NCBI RefSeq assembly: GCF_015555905.1
Contig: NZ_JADNLK010000002.1
Span: forward strand, 186,001 to 250,000
Direction of reading: 5' to 3'
Source: Clostridium sp. D43t1_170807_H7
GTDB lineage: Bacteria; Bacillota; Clostridia; Clostridiales; Clostridiaceae
DNA: 64,000 bases
This document shows positions 47,998 to 57,952 of the stretch, piece after piece. The notes beneath the pieces are model-generated. The model had not been told where the DNA came from. It ran no database searches and worked only from the letters and a program-made list of their open reading frames with translations. Each line of letters starts with the position of its first letter. Position 1 is the stretch's first letter. A program made the translations under genes and the position numbers.

Positions 47998-48060
47998 ATG
48001 GTTAGTAGTTTTTAGTTAGTAGTTTAGGATGAAACTCCTAACTACTAACTCATAACTAAT
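47998..48060. repeat. Hairpin repeat built from TTAGTAG units
   Basis: GTTAGTAG appears twice in direct order (48001 and 48017), and the second copy pairs with CTAACTACTAAC downstream (48037-48050) to form a hairpin, GTTAGTAGTTTAGGA against TCCTAACTACTAAC. It lies in the gap between prfA and the fusion gene. Confidence 0.75.
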
Positions 48061-49815
48061 CTAAAGTTCACCAATAACTACTCTATCATGACCTGCTAAG
48101 TCCTTAATTACTCTTACATTTTTATATCCCTTTTCAAGCATTAAATCACTAACCTCTTTACTTTGATCATGACCTATTTCAAAGGCTAATGTTCCATTTG
48201 CTTTTAAAATTTTATCACTATCATCAACTATCTTCTTATAGAAATATAATCCATCTTCTCCACCGCTTAAAGCTGTATGAGGTTCATACTTTTTAACATC
48301 ATCCATTAATGTCTCTATAACTTCTTCCTTTATATATGGTGGATTAGAAACTAATATGTCATATTTCTTTTGTTGATTTATAGCCTCTTCTAGCAAATCA
48401 CTTTTTATAAATGTTGCTCTAGAATTTAAATTGTGCTTTGTTATATTTCTTTTAGTTACCTTTTCTGGAACATCATAGTAATCAATTAAATCTACTTTAG
48501 TATTTTCTCTTAAATAAGCAATAGATATACCTATTGCACCACTTCCACAACATAAATCACAAACATCGTATTCTCTATCATTATCAATAATTTTTAGAGT
48601 TTCTTCTACTAATATTTCAGTGTCTCCTCTTGGAATAAGTACACCTTCTTCAACTTGAAAATCTAATCCCATAAATTCAGTACTTTTTAATATATACTTA
48701 ATAGGCATCTTATCTTTTCTTTTATTTATTAATCTGTAGAATTCTCTCTCTTTAAATTTACTAACTTCTTCTTCTTTGTTAGTAATTAAATAAAGTTTAT
48801 CTTTTCCAAGAACTTTTCCTAATAACAATTGAGTATCTAATATATATGTTTCTATATCAGCTTCTTTTAATATTTTATTTCCATCTATTAATAATTCCCC
48901 AATTGTCTTCTTATATTCAATTCCCTCTGCTGCCATTAAAGATTTTATAGCAACCTCTAATTGTTCATCATTAGGCTCCTTAGTAGTAAGCTCTTGTAAT
49001 TTTAAACCTGGATATGCAATAATTTTTCCCAATTTACTTTCAGTCCTTCCAAGCCATTTTATTAATTCATACGTAATTCCAGCAACTATAGGCATAAGTA
49101 CTATTCTCAATACAAGTCTTTGCCAAAATCCACCCCAGCCTGTTAAAGTAAACAAAATAATGCTAACTATCATAGTTAAAAATAGAAAATTAGTTCCACA
49201 TCTAGGATGTAATCTTCCAAACTTTCTTACATTTTCAACCGTTAGTTTTTCTTCAGCCTCATAACAAAATATAGTTTTATGTTCTGCGCCATGATATTGA
49301 AATACCCTGTATATATCATCTAACTTACTTATTAAATACATATAAGTTACTAAGATAGCTATTCTTATAGCTGATTCAATTAAATTTAATACTACAGGAT
49401 GTAATCCTATATTTTTAAATATTGATGCTACTGCAGTAGGTATACCTAAAAACAATCCGGCTGCAACTATAAGAGATATCATCATAGTTATTGTGACAAG
49501 CAAATCATTAGCACCTTTATCTCCTAATTTGTTTTTAAGCCAAATATCAAATTTTGATTCTTCTTCATCTTCTTCAAAAAAACTTGCTGAATAATTTAGC
49601 GTATTAATACCAACTATTAATGAATCTATTAATATAGCTGCTCCTCTAATTATAGGAATATTTAAAATTCTATATCTTTTTGTTATTGGCTTTGTTTTTT
49701 TTACTTTAACTTCTATTTTTCCACTTGGAGTTCTTACCGCAGTTGCTAATCCTTTAGAACCACGCATCATAACTCCTTCAATTATAGCTTGACCCCCAAC
49801 ATCACATTTTCTCAT
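48061..49815 (-). CDS. prmC: Fusion of YqhQ-like (DUF1385) protein and release factor glutamine methyltransferase PrmC
   Basis: A 584-aa two-part protein. Residues ~1-295 are a DUF1385/YqhQ membrane protein (GGQAIIEGVMMRGSKG start, several membrane helices, QYHGAEHKTIFCYE, RLHPRCGTNFLF). Residues ~300-584 are a complete PrmC/HemK: helical N-domain, SAM site (DLCCGSGAIGISIAY) and catalytic NPPYI (SNPPYIKEEV). PrmC methylates the Gln of GGQ in RF1 and RF2. The frame is continuous, with no internal ribosome binding site obvious. Both genes normally precede prfA separately, so the fusion keeps synteny. Confidence 0.93.
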   Translation of the reverse strand: MRKCDVGGQAIIEGVMMRGSKGLATAVRTPSGKIEVKVKKTKPITKRYRILNIPIIRGAAILIDSLIVGINTLNYSASFFEEDEEESKFDIWLKNKLGDKGANDLLVTITMMISLIVAAGLFLGIPTAVASIFKNIGLHPVVLNLIESAIRIAILVTYMYLISKLDDIYRVFQYHGAEHKTIFCYEAEEKLTVENVRKFGRLHPRCGTNFLFLTMIVSIILFTLTGWGGFWQRLVLRIVLMPIVAGITYELIKWLGRTESKLGKIIAYPGLKLQELTTKEPNDEQLEVAIKSLMAAEGIEYKKTIGELLIDGNKILKEADIETYILDTQLLLGKVLGKDKLYLITNKEEEVSKFKEREFYRLINKRKDKMPIKYILKSTEFMGLDFQVEEGVLIPRGDTEILVEETLKIIDNDREYDVCDLCCGSGAIGISIAYLRENTKVDLIDYYDVPEKVTKRNITKHNLNSRATFIKSDLLEEAINQQKKYDILVSNPPYIKEEVIETLMDDVKKYEPHTALSGGEDGLYFYKKIVDDSDKILKANGTLAFEIGHDQSKEVSDLMLEKGYKNVRVIKDLAGHDRVVIGEL

Positions 49816-49832
49816 ATTATCACTCTTTCATT

Positions 49833-50420
49833 TTATTTTTCATTTTTAAATTTAAAATAACAATGTCCGCATAAAGATTCATATTCAACATTGTCTACAT
49901 TGTCTATAGCAACTTGCTTACCCTCAAAAACAAATTTTCCATTTATTTTTCTACCATTTAAAACAGCTTTTCTTCCACACTTACATATAGTCTTTAACTC
50001 TTCTATGCTATGTGCTAATAATAATAATCTTGTACTTCCTTCAAATCCTTGCATTTTAAAGTCAGTTCTAAGTCCATAACAAATAACTGGTATATCTAAA
50101 CAAACAGCAACTTCAAAAAGTTCATCTATTTGATGTGACTTTAAAAATTGAACTTCATCTACTAATATACAATCTATTTTATATTTATCATCTTCCCACT
50201 TCTTAACCTCTTCATATACATTCTGATCATCGTTAATTAATAAATCAACCTTACGCTCAACACCTAATCTAGATACTAGTTTATCTCCACCTTTTTTATC
50301 AGTTGAGGGTTTAATTAACACCACCTTCATTCCACGCTCTTCATAATTATGGGCAACCTGCATAAGATTTGTAGATTTCCCTGAATTCATAGCACCATAT
50401 CTAAAATATAATTTACTCAT
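49833..50420 (-). CDS. tdk: Thymidine kinase
   Basis: Phosphorylates thymidine. The start at 50420 has AAGGAGAG upstream; the frame to 50438 begins before it. The ~195 aa show the P-loop GAMNSGKSTN (~8-17), Walker B (CILVDEVQFL), the lasso region and a zinc site (CKCGRKA and CGHCYF). Normal type II enzyme. Confidence 0.96.
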   Translation of the reverse strand: MSKLYFRYGAMNSGKSTNLMQVAHNYEERGMKVVLIKPSTDKKGGDKLVSRLGVERKVDLLINDDQNVYEEVKKWEDDKYKIDCILVDEVQFLKSHQIDELFEVAVCLDIPVICYGLRTDFKMQGFEGSTRLLLLAHSIEELKTICKCGRKAVLNGRKINGKFVFEGKQVAIDNVDNVEYESLCGHCYFKFKNEK

Positions 50421-50504
50421 AACGTCTCTCCTTCTCATTCTTGTCTATTTCGATTATAGCATTTTAATATATACTTAAAAAGATGTTTTTATTTCCTCGT
50501 TATA

Positions 50505-50533
50505 TTGACTGCATTTATCGCTTATGTTATAAT
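50505..50533 (+). promoter_or_regulatory. Sigma-A promoter of rpmE
   Basis: TTGACT (50505-50510), 17 bp, TATAAT (50528-50533). Near consensus, ~50 bp before the start codon. Confidence 0.85.
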
Positions 50534-50588
50534 TCATTAGGTCATTGAATTAAATTCAATGAATGTATTTTTGAAAGAGGTGAATCAA

Positions 50589-50795
50589 ATGAAACAAGGC
50601 ATACATCCAGAATACCATCACGATGCTGTGGTTAAGTGCGCATGTGGAAACACTTTCACAACTGGTTCAGTTAAAGAAGAATTAAAAGTTGATATATGTG
50701 CTAAATGCCACCCATTCTTCACTGGTAAGCAAAAAATCGTTGATATCGGCGGTAGAGTTGACAAGTTCAATAAGAAGTTCGGTCTTAACAAATAG
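50589..50795 (+). CDS. rpmE: 50S ribosomal protein L31
   Basis: The start at 50589 ([10 protein letters not shown]) follows GAAAGAGGTGA; an in-frame ATG at 50559 lies upstream of that site and is not used. The 68-aa protein is the zinc-binding (C+) form: CACGN and [11 protein letters not shown] contain the cysteines. It has its own promoter and terminator. Confidence 0.97.
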   Translation: MKQGIHPEYHHDAVVKCACGNTFTTGSVKEELKVDICAKCHPFFTGKQKIVDIGGRVDKFNKKFGLNK

Positions 50796-50811
50796 AATTA
50801 AATTGGAATTT

Positions 50812-50847
50812 ATGAGAAAGAATTATATTCTTTCTCATTTTTTCTTT
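50812..50847 (+). terminator. Terminator of rpmE
   Basis: ATGAGAAAG pairs with CTTTCTCAT, followed by TTTTTTCTTTT. Confidence 0.85.
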
Positions 50848-50865
50848 TAATAAAAAAATTAATAA

Positions 50866-50956
50866 AAAAGAGGCTTTTTTATTTAATAGATACTAAACAT
50901 ACAAATTTACTAATTATAGAATTTGCGTTTATCTATATGAAAATAAGCCTCTTTTA
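50866..50956 (-). terminator. Possible long-loop terminator of rho
   Basis: On the minus strand AAAAGAGGCTTA (50956 end) pairs with AAGCCTCTTTT at 50866-50876, with a loop of ~70 nt. The U run is good, but the large loop makes this uncertain. Confidence 0.5.
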
Positions 50957-50967
50957 TATATTATTAG

Positions 50968-52398
50968 CTATTTTTTAAATGTATCATTTTTTGGAAAAAC
51001 TTGAATAAATTCTTTATTGTTCTTTGTTTTAGATAACATACTTATTAGATTTTCTGTAACATTTTCAATATTGCCATCTCTATACATAATTTTTCTAATA
51101 GCAAATGCTACTTCCTTCTCTTCATCTGATAACAATAAATCCTCTTTTCTAGTTCCAGATTTATAAATATCAATTGCTGGGAATATTCTTCTCTCTTGAA
51201 GTCTTCTATCTAAGTGAACTTCCATGTTACCAGTTCCCTTAAATTCTTCAAATATCATATCATCCATTCTTGAGCCAGTTTCAACTAAGGCAGTTGCTAA
51301 AATAGTTAAACTTCCGCCTTCTTCTATATTTCTTGCTGCTCCAAAGAATTTTTTTGGCATTATTAATGCACCTGGATCTAATCCCCCTGATAAAGTTCTA
51401 CCTGTTGGAGTTATTGTTAAATTATATGCTCTAGATAACCTAGTTATACTGTCTAATAATATAACAACGTCTTTTCCTTGCTCTACCATTCTTTTAGCTC
51501 TCTCTAATACCATTTGAGCTACTTTAGCATGGTTTTGTGGCTCTTCATCAAATGTTGAATAAATAACCTCTCCATTTATAGACCTTTTCATATCAGTAAC
51601 TTCTTCTGGTCTTTCATCTATTAATAAAACTATAAGTTTAATATCAGGATGATTTTTGCTAATATTTTGAGCAACCTTTTTTAACAAAGTAGTTTTACCA
51701 GCCTTTGGTGGAGCAACAATAACTCCCCTTTGCCCTTTTCCTATTGGACAAATAATATCCATTAATCTAGAAGATAAATCTTTCTCATTATCAGTTTCTA
51801 AATGTAATCTCTCGTTAGGATATATAGGTGTTAATGTTTCAAAATTCTTTCTTCCTATGGCCTTCTCTGGATTATCACCATTTACTTTTTCAACAAATAA
51901 TAAAGCCTTAAATTTTTCACCATCTTTAGCTTCTCTTACTTTTCCTTGAACCTCATCACCAGTTCTTAAGTTAAATCTTCTTATTTGTGATGGTGATACA
52001 TATATATCATTTTCCCCAGTTAAGTAATTATTACATCTCAAGAATCCAAAGTTATTATTTTCTTGAACTTCTAATACTCCCTTAGAAGAACCAGATTCAT
52101 TTATCATAACTTTTAATCTTTCTTTCTTCTCCTCTTTTTCTTCATCTGTCATAGAATAGCTTTCTCTATTTTCATGATTATTTGAAAAAGTGTTATTAGT
52201 ATTTTCCTGTTCCTTTACTTTAGGAGCTATTTTTTCTGTTAAAATCACCCCATTTTTTTCTATAGCATTAGGTGTAACCTTTATTAATTCATCAATTATT
52301 TCATTTTTCTTCAATTTACTTATGTTTTTTATTCCAAGCTCTTTAGCCTTATTTTTTAAATCGACTAAAGTCATCTCAGCATATGTCTCTCTGGTCAA
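50968..52398 (-). CDS. rho: Transcription termination factor Rho
   Basis: Hexameric RNA helicase that ends transcripts. The start is TTG at 52398, seven bases after GGAGGTGT. The 476 aa contain the N-terminal Rho-N helices ([23 protein letters not shown]), an Asn/Glu-rich linker (~60-95), the CSD-like RNA-binding domain (GFLRCNNY), Walker A ([13 protein letters not shown]), Walker B ([16 protein letters not shown]), and the Q-loop region ([13 protein letters not shown]). Complete. Confidence 0.96.
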   Translation of the reverse strand: MTRETYAEMTLVDLKNKAKELGIKNISKLKKNEIIDELIKVTPNAIEKNGVILTEKIAPKVKEQENTNNTFSNNHENRESYSMTDEEKEEKKERLKVMINESGSSKGVLEVQENNNFGFLRCNNYLTGENDIYVSPSQIRRFNLRTGDEVQGKVREAKDGEKFKALLFVEKVNGDNPEKAIGRKNFETLTPIYPNERLHLETDNEKDLSSRLMDIICPIGKGQRGVIVAPPKAGKTTLLKKVAQNISKNHPDIKLIVLLIDERPEEVTDMKRSINGEVIYSTFDEEPQNHAKVAQMVLERAKRMVEQGKDVVILLDSITRLSRAYNLTITPTGRTLSGGLDPGALIMPKKFFGAARNIEEGGSLTILATALVETGSRMDDMIFEEFKGTGNMEVHLDRRLQERRIFPAIDIYKSGTRKEDLLLSDEEKEVAFAIRKIMYRDGNIENVTENLISMLSKTKNNKEFIQVFPKNDTFKK

Positions 52399-52445
52399 AC
52401 TGACACCTCCAATAGTTCTGTTTAATTTGGGATAATAATAGACTA

Positions 52446-52462
52446 AACCTCAGGTTTGATAT
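52446..52462. promoter_or_regulatory. Small palindrome in the rho leader
   Basis: AAACCTCAGGTTT (near 52446-52458) is a perfect palindrome around one base, ~50 bp before the rho start. It may be an operator or autoregulatory structure; no known factor is matched. Confidence 0.3.
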
Positions 52463-52617
52463 ATTTGAAATGAACTACATTCTTATTAAAATAAAATATA
52501 TATTAATATTGTATATTTAAATTTATATATAATTATGAACTAATAAGCTTTAAAATTCAATAGAAAGTTACATTATAAGCTTATCCACTTTTAATAATTT
52601 TATAATCCTTGAAAAAA

Positions 52618-52641
52618 AGTGAAGACTTACGTCTTCACTTT
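52618..52641. terminator. Terminator of pyrG
   Basis: AAGTGAAGAC pairs with GTCTTCACTT, A- and T-rich tails on both sides; on the minus strand followed by TTTTTTTC. Confidence 0.88.
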
Positions 52642-52643
52642 TC

Positions 52644-54263
<1,620 letters not shown>

Positions 54264-54397
54264 TTAAAATTAATTTAAATTTTCTATTGACTATTGATTT
54301 TTATAATAGTATAATTTAAATTACCTCTCTTATTGCCAAGAGATAAATAATCATAGATATTATACTACCACATTAGTTGAAATTAAGCTAGTGTTTT

Positions 54398-54712
54398 TTA
54401 TGCTTTTTTTAAATTTTCTTTTATTTTATCTTCTAATTCAAAATATTCATCTCTAAATCTTTTATTTATTAGTATCTTTTCTTCCGCTTTTTTCATTCTA
54501 TAGCACAACATTCTATTGTTTAAAATTCCCAAGTTCTCTTGAATAATCTCTGAATTTAAGCATTTAAATTTTTTCATAAGTAAAAGTGTCAAATATAAAT
54601 TATCTTTCTTTTTTAGTCTCTTTTTAAACTCTTCATAACTCATACCATAATAACTACATAAAATTAACATTATAACTTCATACTTATTTATATTACCCAC
54701 TCCTCTTTTCAC
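54398..54712 (-). CDS. Small helical protein, possibly DnaA domain IV-like
   Basis: A 104-aa all-helical basic protein. The middle part (YEVIMLILCSYYGMSYEEFKK...LYLTLLLMKKFKCLNSEIIQENLGILNNRMLCYRMKKAEEKI) has the helix spacing of the DNA-binding domain IV of DnaA, including the place of the RdHsTV helix, but lacks its exact signature. GGAGTGGG-type site lies upstream. It is alone, between pyrG and a DUF1934 gene on the same strand. The fold guess is weak; the role is unknown. Confidence 0.5.
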   Translation of the reverse strand: MKRGVGNINKYEVIMLILCSYYGMSYEEFKKRLKKKDNLYLTLLLMKKFKCLNSEIIQENLGILNNRMLCYRMKKAEEKILINKRFRDEYFELEDKIKENLKKA

Positions 54713-54756
54713 TGTGCTTTTCTTTAATTATTTCCTTCGTAATTTTTTTTATTCAT

Positions 54757-54796
54757 AAAAAAGACTTCTATGAATAATTAATTTCATAGAAGTCTA
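54757..54796. terminator. Terminator after the DUF1934 gene
   Basis: AGACTTCTATGA pairs with TCATAGAAGTCT on the minus strand, followed by TTTTTTATG. Confidence 0.87.
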
Positions 54797-54800
54797 AAAT

Positions 54801-55217
54801 TTAATTTACTTTAATTTTAATATTTAACTCAGTAACTATTCCTTCTTGACCATCAAGTCCTAAAGTATACTTAGAGTAAATCTCTCCACCATTTTCATTA
54901 ATATTTATATTTAATTTTTCAGTATCGACATTTAAATCTAATACTCCATATGGTGTATTATATAAAGAAACAGCCATAGCCCCTTCTTTAAACTCCATAT
55001 TTGTAGTAGTTGATCCAACTCTTTCTAATACCATTATATTATCTTGTATATTTAAAGTAGTAGTTGTTCCATCCATTCCTGATATTTCTGACTCTTCATA
55101 TATTGCCTTAAATCCATCTTCATCAATTATAAACTTTCCTGGAGTCACTACTTCAATTACTTCATTAGGATCTAAATTTGATGAACTCTTTACAGATATA
55201 ATCGCTCTCTTTTCCAT
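54801..55217 (-). CDS. DUF1934 family (YwiB-like) beta-barrel protein
   Basis: A 138-aa protein of strands only, with a lipocalin-like pattern (EKRAIISVKSS..., TTTLNIQDNIMVLERVGSTTTNMEFKEG, GVLDLNVDTEKLNINI, KYTLGLDGQ). This is the DUF1934 arrangement; YwiB of Bacillus belongs to it. No function is established. It lies 10 bp after the PP-loop gene, so the two are co-transcribed. Confidence 0.75.
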   Translation of the reverse strand: MEKRAIISVKSSSNLDPNEVIEVVTPGKFIIDEDGFKAIYEESEISGMDGTTTTLNIQDNIMVLERVGSTTTNMEFKEGAMAVSLYNTPYGVLDLNVDTEKLNININENGGEIYSKYTLGLDGQEGIVTELNIKIKVN

Positions 55218-55226
55218 TTTATCCCC

Positions 55227-56216
55227 CTATTTTATAGAAATCATATATTTTTCTAGCTCTTTATCACTTATAGGTTCTACAACTATAATATTTTCTAACT
55301 TTTGTCCATATATACCATATTTAACTTTTAACTCAGATTCTTCTCTTCCTTTGCTATATCTAGCAGCCATTCTAGCAGCTAAATGTATGTCATTTTCAGT
55401 TCCATTTCCTTCTAATAATACAAGTGCTCCTGAAAAATCAGTTGTATGGAAAGAATAATATTCCTTATGTATAAGTGATTTAATTGCCTCTCCCTCTTCT
55501 TGAGTTCTTGCAACTATTATCTTATTATTATCCTCTGTTCTAAAATGTCTTCCATATCTTAAAAGTCTTAATTCATCTTCTTCCACTTCTTCTTTAAAAG
55601 TTAAAAGATCCTTTAATCTTAGTGCATAATTTGGTTCTGTTAACTTACATCCACCTGCTGGTGATGGATATTCAGTTATTCCCCATTTTGCAGCTAACTC
55701 CATTTGTGGTTTTCTACTTCTTCCACTAATATTCAATAACTTTTCTCTATCAACTAACCCACTTAACTCCATTTCTGTAGGCTCCATATTTTTTGCACAT
55801 AACGGTCTTAAAATTTTATTAGCAAATCCCGATTCCTTCTTTACAATATTTAAAGCTTGTCTATTTTGAGACATAGGACGTTGATTTAATACTTCACCTG
55901 TAATAATAAAATCTGCATTATGCTCTTCTAGTAGCTTTCCTGCATAATTCATCATCATAGCATGACAATCTATACATGGATTCATATTTTTTCCTCTACC
56001 ATGTTTAGGGTTTTTAACCAATTCTAAATGCTCTGGTGAAAAATCCACTACTAATAGTGGTATGCCTATTTGCTTCGTCATTTTTATCGCACTTTCTTCA
56101 CTAAAGAAATATGATCTAAAGCAAATTCCTAATACTTCTATACCTTGCTCCTTTATTAATTTTGCTGCTAAAATACTATCTAGCCCTCCTGAAATCATAG
56201 CTAATGCCTTTGCCAT
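55227..56216 (-). CDS. PP-loop ATPase, MnmA/ThiI-like tRNA thiolation protein of unknown target
   Basis: A ~329-aa protein. The PP-loop SGGLDSILAAKLI lies at residues ~9-21, and PCIDCHAMMM holds a Cys pair typical of tRNA thiolases. After the ATPase domain is a C-terminal region of ~150 aa that begins near YALRLKDLL and is not the MnmA barrel. The start at 56216 follows AGGAGG. Such proteins are annotated in clostridia as MnmA-like, with no proven substrate. It lies 13 bp after spoIIR on the same strand. Confidence 0.8.
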   Translation of the reverse strand: MAKALAMISGGLDSILAAKLIKEQGIEVLGICFRSYFFSEESAIKMTKQIGIPLLVVDFSPEHLELVKNPKHGRGKNMNPCIDCHAMMMNYAGKLLEEHNADFIITGEVLNQRPMSQNRQALNIVKKESGFANKILRPLCAKNMEPTEMELSGLVDREKLLNISGRSRKPQMELAAKWGITEYPSPAGGCKLTEPNYALRLKDLLTFKEEVEEDELRLLRYGRHFRTEDNNKIIVARTQEEGEAIKSLIHKEYYSFHTTDFSGALVLLEGNGTENDIHLAARMAARYSKGREESELKVKYGIYGQKLENIIVVEPISDKELEKYMISIK

Positions 56217-56229
56217 ACTTTTCCTCCTG

Positions 56230-56910
56230 TTAATCAAAAATGTTCTCTATAGCTTCTAGTATCTTAAATTTAAATTTAATTCCGCTATTAACATTACTTG
56301 ACTCATTATTTTTTTCTTTATCTTCATTTGTTGTATTATCGTCTTTAGGTTCTATATCTTCAATTTCATCTTTTAAATTACTAGAATCTACTGAATTTTT
56401 ACTTTCATCAACAAAGCATAGTGATGGAAACATAACACACCACCAATTTTGTCCCTTTCCTTCTCCTATTATAACCCTAAAGGCTTCATAATTTCCTTGT
56501 GGAAAAACACAATCTCCATATACCTTATCAGGAAAATTCTCATAAGACAACATTGTAGTTACTTTATAAGTATAATTATTTTCTTCAATAACCTCTTTTG
56601 CAATTTCATTAACATAATCAATATTTTCTTCTAATATATTTTCTGCTTCTTCTACTGAATTTACATTGCTTAATTTTTCACTTAATGCTTCAACTACTTT
56701 ATCTCTAACTTTTAGCTTAAGATTTTGATCTTCATATGTATCGCTGTTTGCTATAACATGGAATCTTATAAGCTTGTCCTTAATATCATCATAATTTAAC
56801 TCTGTTAATTCCAAACTACTTTCCTTAGTATTATTTCCAAAAATTTGGCATCCATTTAAAATCAAAACTACTAGAACTATAGGTACTATAAAATAAATAT
56901 ACTTTTTCAT
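56230..56910 (-). CDS. spoIIR: Stage II sporulation protein R
   Basis: SpoIIR is made in the forespore and triggers SpoIIGA to process pro-sigma-E in the mother cell. The ~226 aa have an N-terminal signal or lipobox (VLVVLILNGC), the conserved FHVIANSDTYEDQNLKLKVRDKVVE near residue 48, and WWCVMFPSLCFVD, then an acidic low-complexity tail. I choose the second ATG (56910), because the GGGG core is only 2 bases from the first (56916). The ribosome binding site is inside a perfect 9-bp hairpin. Confidence 0.93.
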   Translation of the reverse strand: MKKYIYFIVPIVLVVLILNGCQIFGNNTKESSLELTELNYDDIKDKLIRFHVIANSDTYEDQNLKLKVRDKVVEALSEKLSNVNSVEEAENILEENIDYVNEIAKEVIEENNYTYKVTTMLSYENFPDKVYGDCVFPQGNYEAFRVIIGEGKGQNWWCVMFPSLCFVDESKNSVDSSNLKDEIEDIEPKDDNTTNEDKEKNNESSNVNSGIKFKFKILEAIENIFD

Positions 56911-56916
56911 AAACAT

Positions 56917-56957
56917 AACCCCTTTCTAGTTTTAAGTATTGACATTATAAAGGGGTT
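56917..56957 (-). promoter_or_regulatory. Hairpin covering the spoIIR ribosome binding site
   Basis: AACCCCTTT (minus strand 56957-56949) pairs exactly with AAAGGGGTT (56925-56917), loop of 23 nt. The 3' arm is the Shine-Dalgarno sequence. No U run follows, so it is not a terminator for ispE. Confidence 0.65.
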
Positions 56958-56980
56958 TATTCATTTATATTTAAATTTTT

Positions 56981-57826
56981 TTAAATAGTTCTAGTTAAAA
57001 ATACTTCTCTGTAATTTTCTTTCATCTTTTCATAACATCTTTGAGCTTTTAACATATCATCAAAAAACGCGAATACACTTGGTCCGCTTCCACTCATCAT
57101 GCTCCCAACCGCACCATATCTATTCATATCCTCTTTTATTTTGATTAATATATTATGCTTTCTTAAAGTCACATTTTCTAATAAATTTTTCATATTATTT
57201 GCTACATAATACAAATTATCATTTTCCATGGCTTCTATTAAATTCTCAGTTTTAGGATGTACCCTAACTCTATCTAAATTAAAAGATTTATATACTTCTT
57301 TAGTTGAAACTCCAAAACTAGGCTTTACTAAAACTAATATTTTATCCTTAAAAGGTTGTAAAGTTGTTATCTTTTCTCCAATTCCTTCGCAAAGAGCTGT
57401 TCCGCCATTAATGCAATATGGAATATCTGCCCCTAGTTTTAATCCAATATCCATTAACTCTTCATCAGATACATTCACTTCAAAAATCTTATTCATAAGT
57501 TTTAAAACAGCAGCTGCATCTGTACTTCCTCCAGCTAAACCTGCTGATACCGGAATATTTTTTACAATATCAATATGAACTCCGTCTTCAATATTATATG
57601 TTTCTTTAAATAAACTTGCTGCTTTATAGGCTAAGTTTCTCGAATCTGTAGGAACATAATTTTTATTACAACTTATTGTTATACCTTCTTTTTGTTTTTC
57701 TACGGATATTTCATCATACAAATCTATATTTTGCATTATCATTTTTAATAAATGATATCCATCACTTTCTCTTTTTCCTACTATATCTAAAGAAATATTA
57801 ATTTTTGCATAGGCCTTTATTTTCAT
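56981..57826 (-). CDS. ispE: 4-diphosphocytidyl-2-C-methyl-D-erythritol kinase
   Basis: GHMP kinase of the MEP isoprenoid pathway. The start at 57826 (MKIKAYAKINISLDI) follows GAAAGGAT; the frame to 57856 begins before that site. The ~281 aa carry the N-terminal K-I-N motif, the ATP loop PVSAGLAGGSTDAAAVL (~91-107) and the late GSMMSGSGPSVFAFF motif. Confidence 0.96.
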   Translation of the reverse strand: MKIKAYAKINISLDIVGKRESDGYHLLKMIMQNIDLYDEISVEKQKEGITISCNKNYVPTDSRNLAYKAASLFKETYNIEDGVHIDIVKNIPVSAGLAGGSTDAAAVLKLMNKIFEVNVSDEELMDIGLKLGADIPYCINGGTALCEGIGEKITTLQPFKDKILVLVKPSFGVSTKEVYKSFNLDRVRVHPKTENLIEAMENDNLYYVANNMKNLLENVTLRKHNILIKIKEDMNRYGAVGSMMSGSGPSVFAFFDDMLKAQRCYEKMKENYREVFLTRTI

Positions 57827-57865
57827 ATATTCAAATCCTTTCAATGGAAAGTGCATACTTCTAAA

Positions 57866-57897
57866 TTAAAGTTCAGAGTATAAACCCTGAACTTTAT
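57866..57897. terminator. Terminator of cphA
   Basis: AAAGTTCAG pairs with CTGAACTTT across ~10 nt. On the minus strand the tail is AATTTAG, so the U run is weak. Confidence 0.6.
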
Positions 57898-57952
57898 AAA
57901 TAATATTATATATATTATTTTTCTTATAGTAAATATGTCATTGTTGTATTCT

